A stretch of 64,000 nucleotides of DNA from Megascapheus bottae (GCA_024803745.1 JANJXV010000013.1:16055501-16119500), one strand, 5' to 3'. Shown: positions 10,750-23,060, counted from the stretch's first letter. Numbers and translations are program-made. The notes: a model not told the origin generated them from the sequence alone.

Positions 10750-11240
10750 TTTTTCAGGTCCATGAAGAAATGTACAACACATCTGGCCATAAAAGAAATG
10801 CACTGAGATTCTACCTTGCCCTCGTTAGAATGGCCATTATCAAGGAAACGAACAAGAACAGCTCCTGGTGGGGGTGTAGCCAAAGGGGATGCTACTCCTG
10901 GGCATTCCAACAGACTACAGTCAAGGCCACATTGAGGCCACCAGCACAATCATGCTCATTGCAGCATTGTTCACCATAGCCAAGACATGAAATCAACCCA
11001 GATGCCCCTCAGTGAATGAACAGATGAAGAAAATGTGCTATATATGCACAATGGAATTCTATGCTTCCATCAGAAAGAATCACATTGCCCCACTCATAAG
11101 GAATGGAAAGACATGGGAAAAAATATGGGAAGTGAAGTAAGAGAGAACGAAAGAAACATAGTTTATATGGTTTCTCTCATTTGTTGTAACTACAATGTGC
11201 CTATAAATTTACAAGTAAACACACTAAATAGTAAAAGACA
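10750..11240 (+). mobile_element. L1 ORF2 C-terminus and start of 3'UTR
   Basis: Diverged copy of the ORF2 end (AATGGCCATTATCAAG, CTCAGTGAATGAACAGATGA, TGGAATTCTATGC). Internal deletion around 10890-10930 compared with the copy at 21924. Confidence 0.75.
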
Positions 11241-11344
11241 AAAAATATATTTTTTATTTTCTAATTAAGATTCAACTCTTCTATAGCCAATGATTATCTT
11301 GTAGAATCCTTTCTTTGCTATATGTATTCCTCTTAGCTTTTTCA

Positions 11345-11600
11345 TCAGCTTATTGTGCTAAGATCAAGCACTCTCATAAACTGCAGTGGTGAAAGTGGAC
11401 AATCTTACAACATTCCTGATTTTCAATCAATTCTTGATTTTTACAATGACTTCCAAGTTTTCCATTCTGAATCATTTCAGTTATAAATCAGTCATATGTT
11501 GCCTTTATTATGTTGCTGTATGATCCTTCTGTACCTAATTTACTCAGGGATTGTATTTTGAAATAATGTCAGATTAACCTGAAGTTTCCCTGTGAATTTT
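11345..11600 (-). mobile_element. L1 ORF2 reverse-transcriptase region, antisense relic
   Basis: Complement of the ORF2 part that includes the AATAAAGGC...ATATGA and CCACTGCAGTTTATGAG region. No open frame. Confidence 0.6.
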
Positions 11601-11694
11601 TTTCTCAAGATGATATATTAATTGATAAATATGGGGAGCTGATCCTTCTGTTTCACCATGCCTAGAGTTTTGTTTAATAAAATATGGTGCACCA

Positions 11695-12387
11695 TATGGC
11701 TCAAGCAATAGAGCACTAGCCTTGAGAGAAAGCCCAAGGACAGTGCCCAGGCCCTGATTTCAAGCCCAAGACTGGCAAAAGAAAAAAGAAAACAAAATAC
11801 CCAGTGCAAATTGATATACAAGAATGCAAAGCTTTAGGACTTATATCCCCAAGAAAAAAGAACAATGAAAACAATACACACCACATATGCATACAAAGTG
11901 TTTAAGAGAAACCATGGAGCCTATGTTTCTTTGGGTCTGGCTTACTTCACTTAATGGGATATTTTCCAAGTACATGTCTAGGATTCTCCTAGCCAAGGAT
12001 CACAATAGCTCAAAATCTATGTACATATGGCAGTATAGGATGAGGCTAAGGGAAATGAATTCAAACTATAGAAGCAAGAGTTTTATTTTTGTGATTGTTA
12101 TTCTCAAGGTCATATGTGAAATTATTTCTATTCTCTATTTTCCCCCTTATGGTATATCTCATGTTATTGTATCTGACTTTGGTACCTGGTATATCATATA
12201 CATGTTTATTTGAAATAGGGACAGCAAGGGGATTAACCAGATGACTGGGGGAGTGGAGGGAAAGTGGGAGTAAAACATGGGGAGAAGCATCAATGTTGAA
12301 GAGATAATGTACCCACTACCTGAGGAACATAACTTTAACCACTCTATACAATTCACTGACAATAAAATACAATTTAAAAAGCGAAAT
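11695..12387 (+). mobile_element. Composite retroinsertion: SINE half plus 5'-inverted L1
   Basis: Bounded by a perfect 14-base direct repeat AATATGGTGCACCA (11681-11694 and 12388-12401). Inside, in order: a type A SINE right monomer (11697-11795), about 110 bases of unknown origin, an antisense L1 piece (about 11908-11970), then a sense L1 3'UTR (about 11971-12380) with an A-rich end. The antisense piece maps just before the sense piece in an intact L1, as twin priming predicts. Confidence 0.75.
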
Positions 12388-12404
12388 AATATGGTGCACC
12401 AATG

Positions 12405-13150
12405 TTTACTGAACATATATTTATAAACACTATAAATGCTAAATGGACTTTTCCATTTATTAGTATTTAAGGAACTTCATTATTCCTTCTGACTTATTTT
12501 GGGTTGAAGTCTAATTTACTAGCTTTGAGTATCATCCTTCTTGCTTGATTTTACATTCCATTTGTTTTATATATCATTTTTCTTCATTTTACTTTGAGTC
12601 TATGTGAACCTTGACCACAGAGATTTTCTTTTTTGTAAACTACAGATAGTAATGTTTTCTCTCAAATTAAGAATTCAGAGAATCCTCATACTTTAGTTGG
12701 AGAGCTCAGACTCTTTGCATTTACATTTATTGTTGAGAGGTATTTACTGATTCTTGTGATTTTGGTATTATTTCCTGGCTGATTCAAATACTGTCTGTTC
12801 TTTTCTGTTCTTTCTTTTTCTTTGTGAATTGGGTGGTTCAATAAATTTGATTTATTCCTAACTCACTTTTGTTCACTTATTATTCTCATGGTTGAGGATT
12901 GTCTTACTTCCTTCTCTCTTTTTGGTCATGTTTTTTTGGGTTTTAATATCCATAGCTTTCCCTATATTTGGGGAGTTTTCTGCTGTACCTTCATTGACTG
13001 TGTTCCTAGGCCTTCTGTTTGTGTCTCAGCTTCTTCTACTATCCCATAGGTTCTTTAGTTTTCTTCATGATCATATCCCAGAGCTAAATTGTTCTCACAC
13101 TTGTTTAGTTTTTCCTTATTACTCTCTGCAGGTAACAGTTCCTTGAACTT
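12405..13150 (-). mobile_element. Old L1 relic, antisense
   Basis: T-rich DNA resembling the region at 4480-4600 (GAGAGGTATTTACTGATTC...), read as antisense L1. Limits uncertain. Confidence 0.4.
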
Positions 13151-13179
13151 GTGTCCAGCCCCTGATGTTCTTTGGCTTT

Positions 13180-13405
13180 TTGTGGGCATGAGTGACCCAC
13201 TCCTGTAATCTTAGCTACTCAGGTGGCTGAGACTGGGGAGTATTATTTCAAAGCCAGCTAAGGCAGAAAAATCCTTGAGACTCTACTTCAGATTAACAAG
13301 TATAAAGATGGACTGGAGGAGTGGCATGGTTGAGTACCACCTAAGAGCCAGAAAACAGAGGCCCAAGAGTTCAAATGCCTGTCTGGCTAAAACAAAGCTA
13401 AATGA
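13180..13405 (+). mobile_element. Type B SINE
   Basis: CCTGTAATCTTAGCTACTCAG left half and a mutated right half ending GAGTTCAAATGCC. Confidence 0.7.
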
Positions 13406-13409
13406 AACA

Positions 13410-14270
13410 AAATCCTAAGAAAGTAATAGTTGCATTAAAGAACTGATATGTGTAAGAGAAATAGGCAAACATTGTGCTACATGCCTGTAGAATTTATATT
13501 TTCCCCAATGGGATTAATAATTTCAGGAGGAGGTTGTGATATACTTTCAGGGAAAATGAAAAGATGCTTTCAACATTTTCTCTGATTTGGTAGAAATTTT
13601 TATACTTACAAGAACAACCAAAAATTGTTTAAAATTTTCTGTAATTTCAGATTTTGTGATTATAATATCAATATAGTATATGATATAATGATATATTAGA
13701 AGAAAATATAATAAAAGAAAATGGATTATAAAATATATGTGCAATACATAGGAAACTTTAATGTCAAGAAAAGAAAAAACATATTTGTGTTTATGCACAT
13801 GGATATGAATTTATGAATTCATTAATTTATTCAATAAATGCAGAATAAACAAAACATTAGACACAACATGTTTTCATGTATCTGTGTTATGATATGATAT
13901 ATTTGATTATCTATCTCTTTTTCATACTATATTTATATACACATATGTATCAGAGATGTGTATATATGTAGATGAATATATGTCTCTCTATATACACACA
14001 TATATGTATTAATATATTTATATTCATCTACACATGTACTGAGTGGTGAGATGAACATTGCAATCATGATAAATGTAAAACAAATATTTTTATGAGTATT
14101 AGAACTCTTGCTCAGAACGCTCACCTCATGTATAGAAATTTGATACCATTTTCTCGAGCTTATCCCCCACAGAAAGTGTTTTAACTACAGAAATTATCTC
14201 AACAGTCCCAAAAGGTCTTTCCTTTTGAACTAGAGCCTTCTGAGACACTGAACTGCAGAGACTCAATCCC
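13410..14270. other. AT-rich DNA, no gene
   Basis: Very AT-rich with many TATA/ATAT runs; nothing assignable. Confidence 0.45.
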
Positions 14271-14345
14271 GTGTGTGTGTGTGTGTACACATACACACAC
14301 GCACACACGCACACACACACACACACACAAGCACACACATACACA
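14271..14345. repeat. Mirror (GT)n/(AC)n microsatellite
   Basis: A GT run (14271-14286) turns at once into a CA run (to 14345), so the two halves are complementary and could pair in single-stranded DNA. Confidence 0.95.
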
Positions 14346-14349
14346 TTAG

Positions 14350-14890
14350 AGAATCCTCAAAAGGCACAGCAGTGCTGGGTGGATGTGGAACGCGACTGTC
14401 GTAGACATCTTCATGCTCAGGCTCTCTGACATGTGCATGAGTCCGCTCTTTCCTAACACTGAGGTGAGTTTGGGCAACTCATATCATGCAAAAATGAGAT
14501 GCTTTAAATAAATGAAACACAAATGTTCAAAAAGATGTGGATGACAAGAAATTTAATTAACTTTGACTCCTTAAAGGAAACATTACTAAATAATGCTGGG
14601 TTATCTGGAGATGGATATAAAAAAAGTTAATTTTTAGTTCTGGATCCCAGCATTTATAATCATTTTTAGGCATGAAAAGTGATGTCATATCATTAGAGAC
14701 AGCAAAGTCCAGGGAATCACAGGTTGCAATGAAAGGTATACAACAGCTTTTGCCCTAATGGATAACTGGATTCAAAATTGCTTCCAGTAGGGAAATGTGC
14801 TAGGTCAAGAGAGGTGGAATGCCTAAAGACTAAACTTGTATCCTAGAAAAGGGCAAAAGGATTTATTGCAAGAACATCTGTAGAAATCTT
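14350..14890. other. No gene or repeat recognised
   Basis: Unique-looking DNA with nothing assignable. Confidence 0.4.
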
Positions 14891-14894
14891 GGCA

Positions 14895-15072
14895 GATACT
14901 AATGTCACTTAGGGGGCTAAAATCTGAGGACCAACGTTTCAAGTGAGACTGAGCAGGAAAATCCAAAAAGCGAAATTTGGAGTTGTGGCTCAAGTGGTAA
15001 ACTGTCAGCACTGAGTAAAAAAGTTAATGGATAGCATCCAGGCCCTGATTTCAAGCAACAGTTCTGGCACAA
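14895..15072 (+). mobile_element. Decayed type B SINE
   Basis: GGCTAAAATCTGAGGACC and GTTGTGGCTCAAGTGGTAAA followed by CCAGGCCCTGATTTCAAGC. Confidence 0.6.
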
Positions 15073-15074
15073 AA

Positions 15075-16140
15075 TGAAAAATGCTCTCAGGCAAGATTTA
15101 ATGTATGTGACGTAAGTGCTCAGGTCTCTATAGGAAATAAAAATTGGCTCTTGCTCTATGTACAAAAAAAGTCAAACATGTAGTTTTCCTTCTTTGGATA
15201 TATCCTACTGTTTTAAATAATTTAGCTAATTGTTGGTTCAAGGCTATCTGTGAGAGGTTGTGAACATAAATATGTGCATGGAAGTGTAAAGAAAGAACCC
15301 GTTTCAGAGATATGGGCTGAACGATCATGGATTCTTTTGTAAGAGATTAGTGAAGCTTGGGATGGTAGACTTCTTTGATGGTACCTCAGTTTTAATTCTA
15401 AATTTTCCACACACCATGACTTTTTCCTTCTGGTGTTCTCTGGCTTATCTAAAACAAAGGCATGTATCCAAAATAAGCATTCCAACAAAAATCCCCAGGA
15501 ATCACTTGTGCAGGCAGCCCTTAAGTAAGTAGCAGGCAATTTATTAGGATTTAGCAGATGACATCCCTGGATTTCATTCTTATGTTGAGAGACATTTATA
15601 TACTTTCTCATCTGAATGGTAGGACCACAATTTAATCTCGGAGACCTTTGTAACTAGCATTTGCTTTCTCAAATTGATGCAAAATATCCTTCATGAACTT
15701 ACACAAGGTCTCAGCTTGAGTACACCATGGCTTCATGTGAATGTACATACATTAGTGAAGGTAGATGCGATCTCCTGAAAGTTTGAAATTGGGATAAAGG
15801 GAATGATAATTACCATAACACTAGCATTTACTCTTAGTGAGTTTTATTAAATAGTTACATAGCATATACAATTAATTTTAAGTTTTCACACAGCCTATAA
15901 AATTATTAAAAAGTTTGCTCTCTTTATGAGCTTTGTGAAAGTATTGTCTCCTGAATAGAGAGAAAATGAGACATAAAGTAGGTCATTAACTTGCCAGTAT
16001 CACATACTGTGTGATATAAGAGATGGAGATAGATTATGAAGCTAGATAGTCTGAAATCAAAGAAATGTGATCACGTGTAACGTCTCACAGAAAGCACTTT
16101 AATATTTGTTTTTTTAAGTTCTATACTTAATCTTTCATTT
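15075..16140. other. Upstream region of the OR52N2-like gene
   Basis: No repeat or gene recognised. The last bases before 16154 form the pyrimidine-rich tract of the candidate splice acceptor. An upstream exon or promoter may lie here but cannot be placed. Confidence 0.4.
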
Positions 16141-16204
16141 ATATTCTGGCCCAGGAAACTGCCACCAACAAAGAACAGAACATGCTCTCCCTCCATCAGC
16201 CACT

Positions 16205-17161
16205 ATGTCTAGAGCCAACAGCTCCAGCCTGACCCCAGCGTTCTTTATCTTGAATGGTGTTCCAGGGCTGGAAGCTGCACACGTGTGGATCTCCCTCCCG
16301 TTCCTCCTCATGTACATCATCGCTGCTGTGGGGAACTGTGGGCTCCTCTACCTCATTGGCCAAGAGGAAGCCCTGCACAGACCCATGTACTACTTCCTGG
16401 CCCTGCTGTCCTTCACCGATGTCACCTTGTGTACCACCACTGTGCCCAACATGCTGTGCATATTCTGGTTCAACCTCAAGGAGATCCACTTCAATGCCTG
16501 TCTGGCACAGATGTTCTTTGTGCATATGTTGACTGGAATGGAGTCTGGCGTGCTCATGCTGATGGCTCTGGACCGCTATGTGGCCATCTGCTACCCTCTG
16601 CGCTATGCCACCATCCTCACCAACCCCGTGATTGCCAAGGCAGGTCTTGCCACCTTCTTGAGGAGCGTCATGCTCATCATCCCTTTCACGTTCCTCACCA
16701 AGCGCCTGCCCTTTTGCCAGGGAAACGTTATCCCCCACACCTACTGTGACCACATGTCTGTGGCCAAGGTATCCTGTGGCAATGTCAAGGTCAATGCCAT
16801 CTATGGCCTGATGGCTGCACTCCTGATTGGTGCCTTTGACATCTGCTGTATCTCAGTGTCTTACACCATGATCTTACGAGCTGTGGTGAGCCTGTCATCC
16901 TCAGATGCTCGGCACAAAGCCTTCAGCACCTGTTCTTCACACATCTGTGCTATTGTGATCACTTACGTTCCTGCTTTTTTCACTTTTTTTACTCATCGTT
17001 TTGGAGGACAGAACATTCCTCACCATATACACATCATTGTGGCCAATCTTTACCTACTTTTGCCTCCTACCATGAACCCCATTGTTTATGGGGTCAAAAC
17101 TAAGCAGATTCGAGAAGGTGTCATCAAATTTCTATTTGGAGACAAATTAGGCATTACCTAA
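16205..17161 (+). CDS. Or52n2: OR52N2-like olfactory receptor, intact
   Basis: Intact 318-residue class I odorant receptor, normal length for the family. Seen: N-glycosylation site NSS at 5-7, GN at 43-44, LHRPMYYFLALLS at 57-69, Cys99 with Cys171/181/191 in the second loop, MALDRYVAICYPLRY at 120-134, SYTMIL at 219-224, KAFSTC at 238-243, and PTMNPIVYGVKTKQIR at 288-303. The N-terminus and the string PNMLCIFWFNLKEI match OR52N2. The ATG is chosen because it gives the family N-terminus. A candidate splice acceptor (AG at 16153-16154) would leave 50 bases of leader, which contain an upstream ATG (16182) opening a short out-of-frame ORF that ends at 16232. AATAAA signals occur just after the stop (17166) and at about 17323. 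The broken paralogue lies about 8 kb upstream on the same strand. The ligand cannot be told from sequence. Confidence 0.97.
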   Translation: MSRANSSSLTPAFFILNGVPGLEAAHVWISLPFLLMYIIAAVGNCGLLYLIGQEEALHRPMYYFLALLSFTDVTLCTTTVPNMLCIFWFNLKEIHFNACLAQMFFVHMLTGMESGVLMLMALDRYVAICYPLRYATILTNPVIAKAGLATFLRSVMLIIPFTFLTKRLPFCQGNVIPHTYCDHMSVAKVSCGNVKVNAIYGLMAALLIGAFDICCISVSYTMILRAVVSLSSSDARHKAFSTCSSHICAIVITYVPAFFTFFTHRFGGQNIPHHIHIIVANLYLLLPPTMNPIVYGVKTKQIREGVIKFLFGDKLGIT

Positions 17162-19459
17162 AACAAATAAATTGTGAAACCCATACATTGGTTGGGATGA
17201 GGATTGTGGAAAATAAATGCATAGCCGACGTGACTGGAAGTGGTATTAAATCATCCTGATGCACTTATTTTCTGGAATCCATGTAAGTGTAAATTGTGAA
17301 ATGCTCTTTGGGAGATTTACCTGAAAATAAACAATGCAGAATTTTTTAACATATTATTTCTTTATAGAGCTTATAGTTTTCACAATGTTTAATAACTAAT
17401 AAACCTAGAGAGAGGGAAAAGGCCATGAATGTAGGGTTGGTGTTTGGTTATGCATTTTGTATGAAGAGAAGAGGCTACAGTTGCTAGAATCAATGATTTC
17501 CTCGCCATCCCTGACAAACTCTAGTAAAATCGATCATATCATTGCCATGGGAAAAACATGTGTCTAGTATGTTGTAATATTTTTCAAAACAAGCTAGAGG
17601 AAGGGACTGTTGAAATCTCCCAGTTTTCATTTGTATTTCTTTTGTTTTAAAATCTAAAGTTCATCACCAGTGGTTTTCAAGTTCTGTTGTGTTGGGTAAC
17701 CTCAGCTTGAGATTTCAATGGTAATTGGATCTGTAAAACGTAGTTGTCATGTTATTGATTCAACAGGTAAAAGCCGTATATTTACTATTTCATTTATTCC
17801 ATCACTCATTCACTCATTTTTCTTTAGATCCTTACTAGAGATCATCAGTTATAGTTCAGTTAAGAAATAGGGAGGTAGAGATGAATATGATAAAGTCCCA
17901 GGTCTCAGGCTCCTGAGATTGTACACACTGGCCAATAAAACATGCACTGGAACATATATGAAAAAAGAGGGAGAGATAGTTTTAAAATGGACATAATACA
18001 TAGGGTATGTTTCTAGAAAAGAATTAGAGAAGGTCTCTCATGAGTTTGGATTCAGTTAATCATGAGGGTTAATCTTTTAATTTCTAGTGACTAGGCTTTA
18101 CTAGGCTAGAAACTCTCTTAATTTCAATCTGAGCATTTTTTCAAATATGTCAAAGAAAATTTATGACAAGTATCTATCTTGCCAATTAAATGTACCAGCG
18201 ACAAAACAAAAGTGCATAGTATTGTTTCTGATACATACAAACCATATGATAAATTACACTATTTTATGAGCTACTAGCTTGAAATTGGATTCTTTTGGAA
18301 TCTTGAGGTCTTAGTTTTTCTTACTGTCCTCTACATGTCTTGCTCCAGATCCCTTATAGAGACATTAAATGATGACCCAAAATCTGTATTGGATCTTTTG
18401 TCTAGTAGAGGATATGAAATAAAATGGAATAACTAATATAAACTGATAATATAGTAATTATAGCAAAATGATAACTATAAATTTCGTGAAATCTGAGAAC
18501 ATTTATGAGGTATTTCAGACTTAATGAATAAAGTTTTTATGGGGATAGTAGATTTTTGAGGGGAATCTTGTTATGTGAGAATTCAGGAGGGTTCCATAAA
18601 AGTTATTCAGGGGAAATTCAAATATATACAAAACATCTGATCTGCATATACAAATGTTTTACAGAGAAGAAACCAAAAGCTCTTCAGGAAATGCCTTGTC
18701 TGTGACTTCATTCATGCCTAGTGCTGCTCTCTACACTTGAGAAATACAAGGGCTTCCCAATAACTTAATGCTCAGCATGCTTTTCTCTATTGGTCACCAT
18801 CTTGGACCCCTCAGATCTGTACAAAATCATCTGCTTCTTTCTTGCTTCCCCCTTTGTTTTTTCCATACACTTCTCTTCCCTGTAAAAATTCTGTAAATAT
18901 TCCATTTATTTGAGTTCCTACTCACTTCATCAATGCACCACCTTGGGCTCTTTTCAGCATAGAACAGAGATTCCTCTGCCTTACATCGCAATTACTTCCT
19001 TTAAGGTGATGATTGTCCTCACTAAAGTCTGGATTCAAGAACACAACAAAAATATTTTACAAACAAATATTACTAACATGTGTAGATGTGCAGGCACACA
19101 TGCACACACATGTGCGTTCACTTACGGATGCACAAACACAAAATTGCAAATAGCAAAATCGATCTTGGGCAAAAAGGAAAATTCAAAAAGCATTACAGTG
19201 TCTGTCTTTAAAGAACACTACTAAACATCATATTGTTGACATGAAAACATGCATTTAGACCAATGAATGCCACATGGAGTCTAACAATAAACATAACCAA
19301 CTGATTTTTCACAGAGGTGCTAAAAATAAACTATGAAGATAACACAGTCTTTACAAAAAAATGTTGCTAGGTAAGTATATAGCCACATGCAGAAGAAGGG
19401 AACTAGACTTTCTATCTCTTACCATTGTCATTAGTCAATTTGAAATAAATTAGAGACTC
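17162..19459. other. 3' flank of the OR52N2-like gene, unassigned
   Basis: AATAAA signals at 17166 and about 17323 may serve the gene. The remainder is AT-rich unique DNA with a short CA-rich patch near 19095. Confidence 0.4.
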
Positions 19460-19658
19460 AAAAAAATTGCCAGTCCTGGGACTTGAATTCAGGGCCTGGA
19501 CACTGTCCTTGGACAGTTCTTTGTGTAAAGCTAGTGTTCAGCCACTTGAGCCACATCACTACTTCCAGCTTTTTCTGTGTATGTTGTACAAAGGAATCGA
19601 ACCCAGAGCCTTGAGCACGCTAGGCAGGCACTCTACCACTAGACTACGCTCCCAGCCT
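19460..19658 (-). mobile_element. Type A dimeric SINE
   Basis: Reverse copy: begins TTGCCAGTCCTGGGACTTGA and ends CTACGCTCCCAGCC. Confidence 0.9.
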
Positions 19659-19998
19659 AGATTACAAGTTTTAATATGAGACACGAAATTATCAAACTCT
19701 AGGAGTAACATGTCAAAAATAATTCAGGACATTGGAGCTGGCAAATTTTTTGAATAAAACTGGAAAAAGCACTGAAAATTAGAAATCAAAATAGATAAAT
19801 GGAATTACATCAAACTAAAAATCTCTTCAACACAAAGGAAACACAATGGATTGAGGATTTGTGCAGAAAATAGGGGGAAATGTTTGAAATCTACACATCA
19901 GGCAACTGCTGTGTTCATAATAGAAAAGGAACATGAAAACGAATATAATATAAAAGGGGGGGAAAGACCAAATATCTCACTTAAAATGGCCATAAATC

Positions 19999-20191
19999 GG
20001 GGCCTGGAGTTTGGCCTAGTGGTTAAAGTGCTTGCCTAGCATGCATGAAGACCCAGGTTCAATTCCTCGGTACCACATACATAGAAAAAAAGCCGTAAGT
20101 GGTGCTGAGGCTCAAGTGGTAGAGCTCTAGCCTTGAGAAAGTCCAAGGACAGTGCTCAGGCCCTGAGCTCAAACCCAGGACTGGCAAAAAA
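19999..20191 (+). mobile_element. Type A SINE with perfect target duplication
   Basis: Full dimer. The 16-base repeat AAAATGGCCATAAATC flanks it at 19983-19998 and 20192-20207. Confidence 0.95.
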
Positions 20192-20345
20192 AAAATGGCC
20201 ATAAATCTTTTGACATTTCCCAAAAGAAAACATAAAATGTTCAAATGCTTACAGAAATATAAATATCCATACTCACTGACCACTAAAACAATACAAATCA
20301 AAGCCACAATGAGACATCCCTTCATTCCAGTAAGAATGGTCCTTA

Positions 20346-20543
20346 GAGCTGGGAGTTTGGTCTATTGGTAGAGTGCTTGCCTAGCATGCACGAAGACCCA
20401 GGTTCCATTCCTCAGTACCACATACACAGAAAAAGTTGGAAGTGGTGCTATGGCTCAAGTTGTAGAGCTCTAGCCTTGAGAAAGCCCAATGACAGGGCTC
20501 AGGCCCTGAATTCAAGCGCTAGGAATAGCAAAAAAAAAAAGAA
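20346..20543 (+). mobile_element. Type A SINE
   Basis: Full dimer with a 10-A tail followed by GAAAGAAAAAAA; no clear target duplication. Confidence 0.9.
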
Positions 20544-21103
20544 AGAAAAAAAAGATTGGCTCTTAGTAAAAAGGACCAAAGTACTGACAAGAACACAGAG
20601 ACAGGGAATTCTTAAAATTGTAGGAAATAATGTGAACTACTAATATTGCACTAAGTGAAAACAGTACGGAGAGTCTTCAACGAGTTAAAAAACTATATAC
20701 TATTATAGGATGTAGCAATTCCACTAGAAGATGTGTACCCAGTTAAAATGACATTACTATACTAGAGAGACATCTTCCTTCCTCTGTTTGCTGTGTCAGT
20801 GCTTATAAGAGCCTACAAGCATTAATATTCCATGTCCATCAACTGATAGGTAAATCAAACATGGTACATGACATAGAATATGACTCACCTGTAAAAGAAA
20901 TGAAATGCTAACAACTATGTGGAGGAAACTAAAATTTTATCTGTTAAGTGGAGAATATAGAGAGAGAGAGTCATCTACTACAAGTTTAACCTCTTATGAA
21001 GTATTATCTCAAAGAATTTAAGAGTGAATGGTGATCACCAGAGACCAAACCTAATGGAGCAATTTAGAATAATAGAATAATGTTGGTCATTAGATGAGAA
21101 ATT

Positions 21104-21298
21104 AGGGCCAGGAGCGTGGCCTAGTGGTGGAGTGCTTGTCTAGCATGCACAAAGCTTTGGGTTCCATTCCTCAGCACAACATACATAGAAAAAGCTGAAA
21201 GTAGTACTGTGGCTCAAATAGTAGAGTACTAGCCTGGAGAAAGCCCAAGGACAGTGCCCAGACCCTGAGGTCAAGACCCAGAACTGGCAAAAAAATAC
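21104..21298 (+). mobile_element. Type A SINE
   Basis: Full dimer, somewhat diverged (GTGGCCTAGTGGTGGAGTG; AGACCCTGAGGTCAAGACCC). Confidence 0.9.
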
Positions 21299-21923
21299 AG
21301 ATAAAAAGTTATATTGTTCTGGTGTGCTAATGCATAAAGCATTATGTATAACAATAAATTACTGTGTGCTTAAAAGGCCAGAGAATATATTTTAAAAGTT
21401 GCCACCATAAAAGTAATAAATATGTTTAAACTAATTCAAATATTATTCAGTGTATTGAAACATTATATGGTACCGTGTTCATATGTAAAACTTGATGTTT
21501 TTACAGATCAGTAAAAAAAAGTTAAAAGAAAAGTCTGAAAGCAAGGAATAAAAAAGAAAACTCTATACTTTTGTGAGTGCAGGGGGGATGCTAATTTGAA
21601 TTTAATATTTAGAAATGAAATCCATGTCATGACAGGCAAGAAATCTGTGAAAACAAAATAAATTACCCACAGGTAGATGCTTGTGTCCAACATCCTATTT
21701 TCTACAGATAATAATGACTCAAAAGAAATCAGGCAAAAAAAATCTCTGTGCAACAATCAATCCTGTTAAATGAAAATGCCATTGACTCCTTATTGTAAGT
21801 GCAGATACATGACATTCTGAATTCCAGCTGGCGATCCGTCTCCAAAATAGTTAAACCATTTGCAATATCTTTTATTCATCAGGTTTCCTACAGCATTGGC
21901 TGGGAAATAACTTCAAGGTTTTC

Positions 21924-23060
21924 TACAGAGTGGGAGAAGATCTTCACTAACCATACAACAGACAAAGGCCTCATATCTAAAATAAATCAACAGCTCAAAA
22001 AATTGAATCACTCCAAAACCAATCTCCAAAGAAACAACCATCCCATTAAAAGATGGGCCAAAGATTTAAAGAATGTCTTCTCTGAAAAAGAAAGAAGAAT
22101 GGCCTATAGACCCATGAAGAAATGCTCAACATCTCTGGTCATAAAAGAAATGCAAATCAAAACAACTCTAAGATTCCACCTCACTCCAGTTAGAATGGCC
22201 ATGATCAAGAAATCTAATAACATCAGATGCTGGAGGGGATGTGGCCAGGAGGGATCACTGTTGGTGGGAGTGTAAACTCGTTCAACCACTATGGAAAGCA
22301 GTATGGCGGTGCCTCAAAAGACTAGATGAACATAGAGCTCCCCTATGACCCAGCAATTCCTCTACTTGGCATTTACAAGGACATACTAAATCCAGTAGCA
22401 CAACGATGTTCGTTGCAGCACTGTTTACCCTAGCAAAAACATGGAACCAACCCAGATGCCCCTCAGTTGATGAGTGGATCAACAAGATGTGGTATTTATA
22501 CACAATGGAATTCTATGCTGCCCTCAGAAAGAATGATATTACCCCATTTGTAAGGAAATGGAAAGACTTGGAAAAATCATATTAAGTGAAGTAAGCCAGA
22601 CCCAAAGGAATATAAGCTCGGTGGTTTCCCTCATTTGTCATAATCAGTAGAAACCTTGGGCTCTCCTAGCAGAGATTTACAACAGAGCAAAACCTAGATA
22701 CATAAGGCCATATAGAAAGACACTAAATGAAAGGACCTCCAAGATATAGAAACAAAAGCCACATAATGAGTGATTGTTGTCCTTAATTTACTATGTTATC
22801 TCTCATCTCTTTTGCTGTCCCTTGGTTGTCTCATATTGTTACAGTATTTCACCTTGTTATCTGATATATTTTATATGTGCTTAATTGGTTAGTTGAAATA
22901 GGATATGGAAGGGAGGAAACAAGATGAGGGGTGGAGGTGGGGGAGGAAAAATGGGGACCAAGACATGAGAAAGGGTGTCAATGTTTGTGAAGTAATGTAC
23001 CTTCTATCTGGTGAATATAATGTAACCCTTCTATTTATTATGATAAAAATTATATGAAAA
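21924..23060 (+). mobile_element. 5'-truncated L1, ORF2 end plus 3'UTR
   Basis: Cleanest L1 insertion in the window: 1137 bases between a perfect 19-base duplication AAATAACTTCAAGGTTTTC (21905-21923 and 23061-23079). It starts inside ORF2 (near GAGTGGGAGAAGATCTTCAC), keeps the C-terminal [21 protein letters not shown] and WRGCGQEG strings with frame breaks, then a purine-rich 3'UTR and a short A tail. Confidence 0.95.

Larger units (their letters stand above)
19730..21080 (+). mobile_element. Old L1 ORF2 C-terminal relic with two nested SINEs
   Basis: Sense remains such as TGGAATTACATCAAACTAAA, CAAAGCCACAATGAGACAT and CCATCAACTGATAGGTAAAT in the order of L1 ORF2. Interrupted by the SINEs at 19999 and 20346, so it predates them. 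Confidence 0.65.

Noticed and set aside
10734..10979. Short open frames on both strands at 10701-10979
   Set aside because: They are the diverged L1 ORF2 C-terminus and its complement.
11887..12213. 108-codon open frame
   Set aside because: It lies in the inverted L1 composite and crosses its internal junction.
16196..16753. Long antisense open frame (185 codons) over the OR52N2-like gene
   Set aside because: It exactly mirrors the receptor coding sequence; the same antisense frame appears over other OR genes as a by-product of their codon use.
18910..19224. 104-codon open frame
   Set aside because: Low-complexity composition, includes a CA-rich patch, no recognisable domain or gene context.
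19999..20543. Regularly repeated units suggestive of an array
   Set aside because: Independent SINE insertions with different flanks and spacing; not a CRISPR-like or tandem array.
21799..22275. 158-codon open frame
   Set aside because: It joins pre-insertion flanking DNA to L1 ORF2 across the target duplication at 21905-21923.
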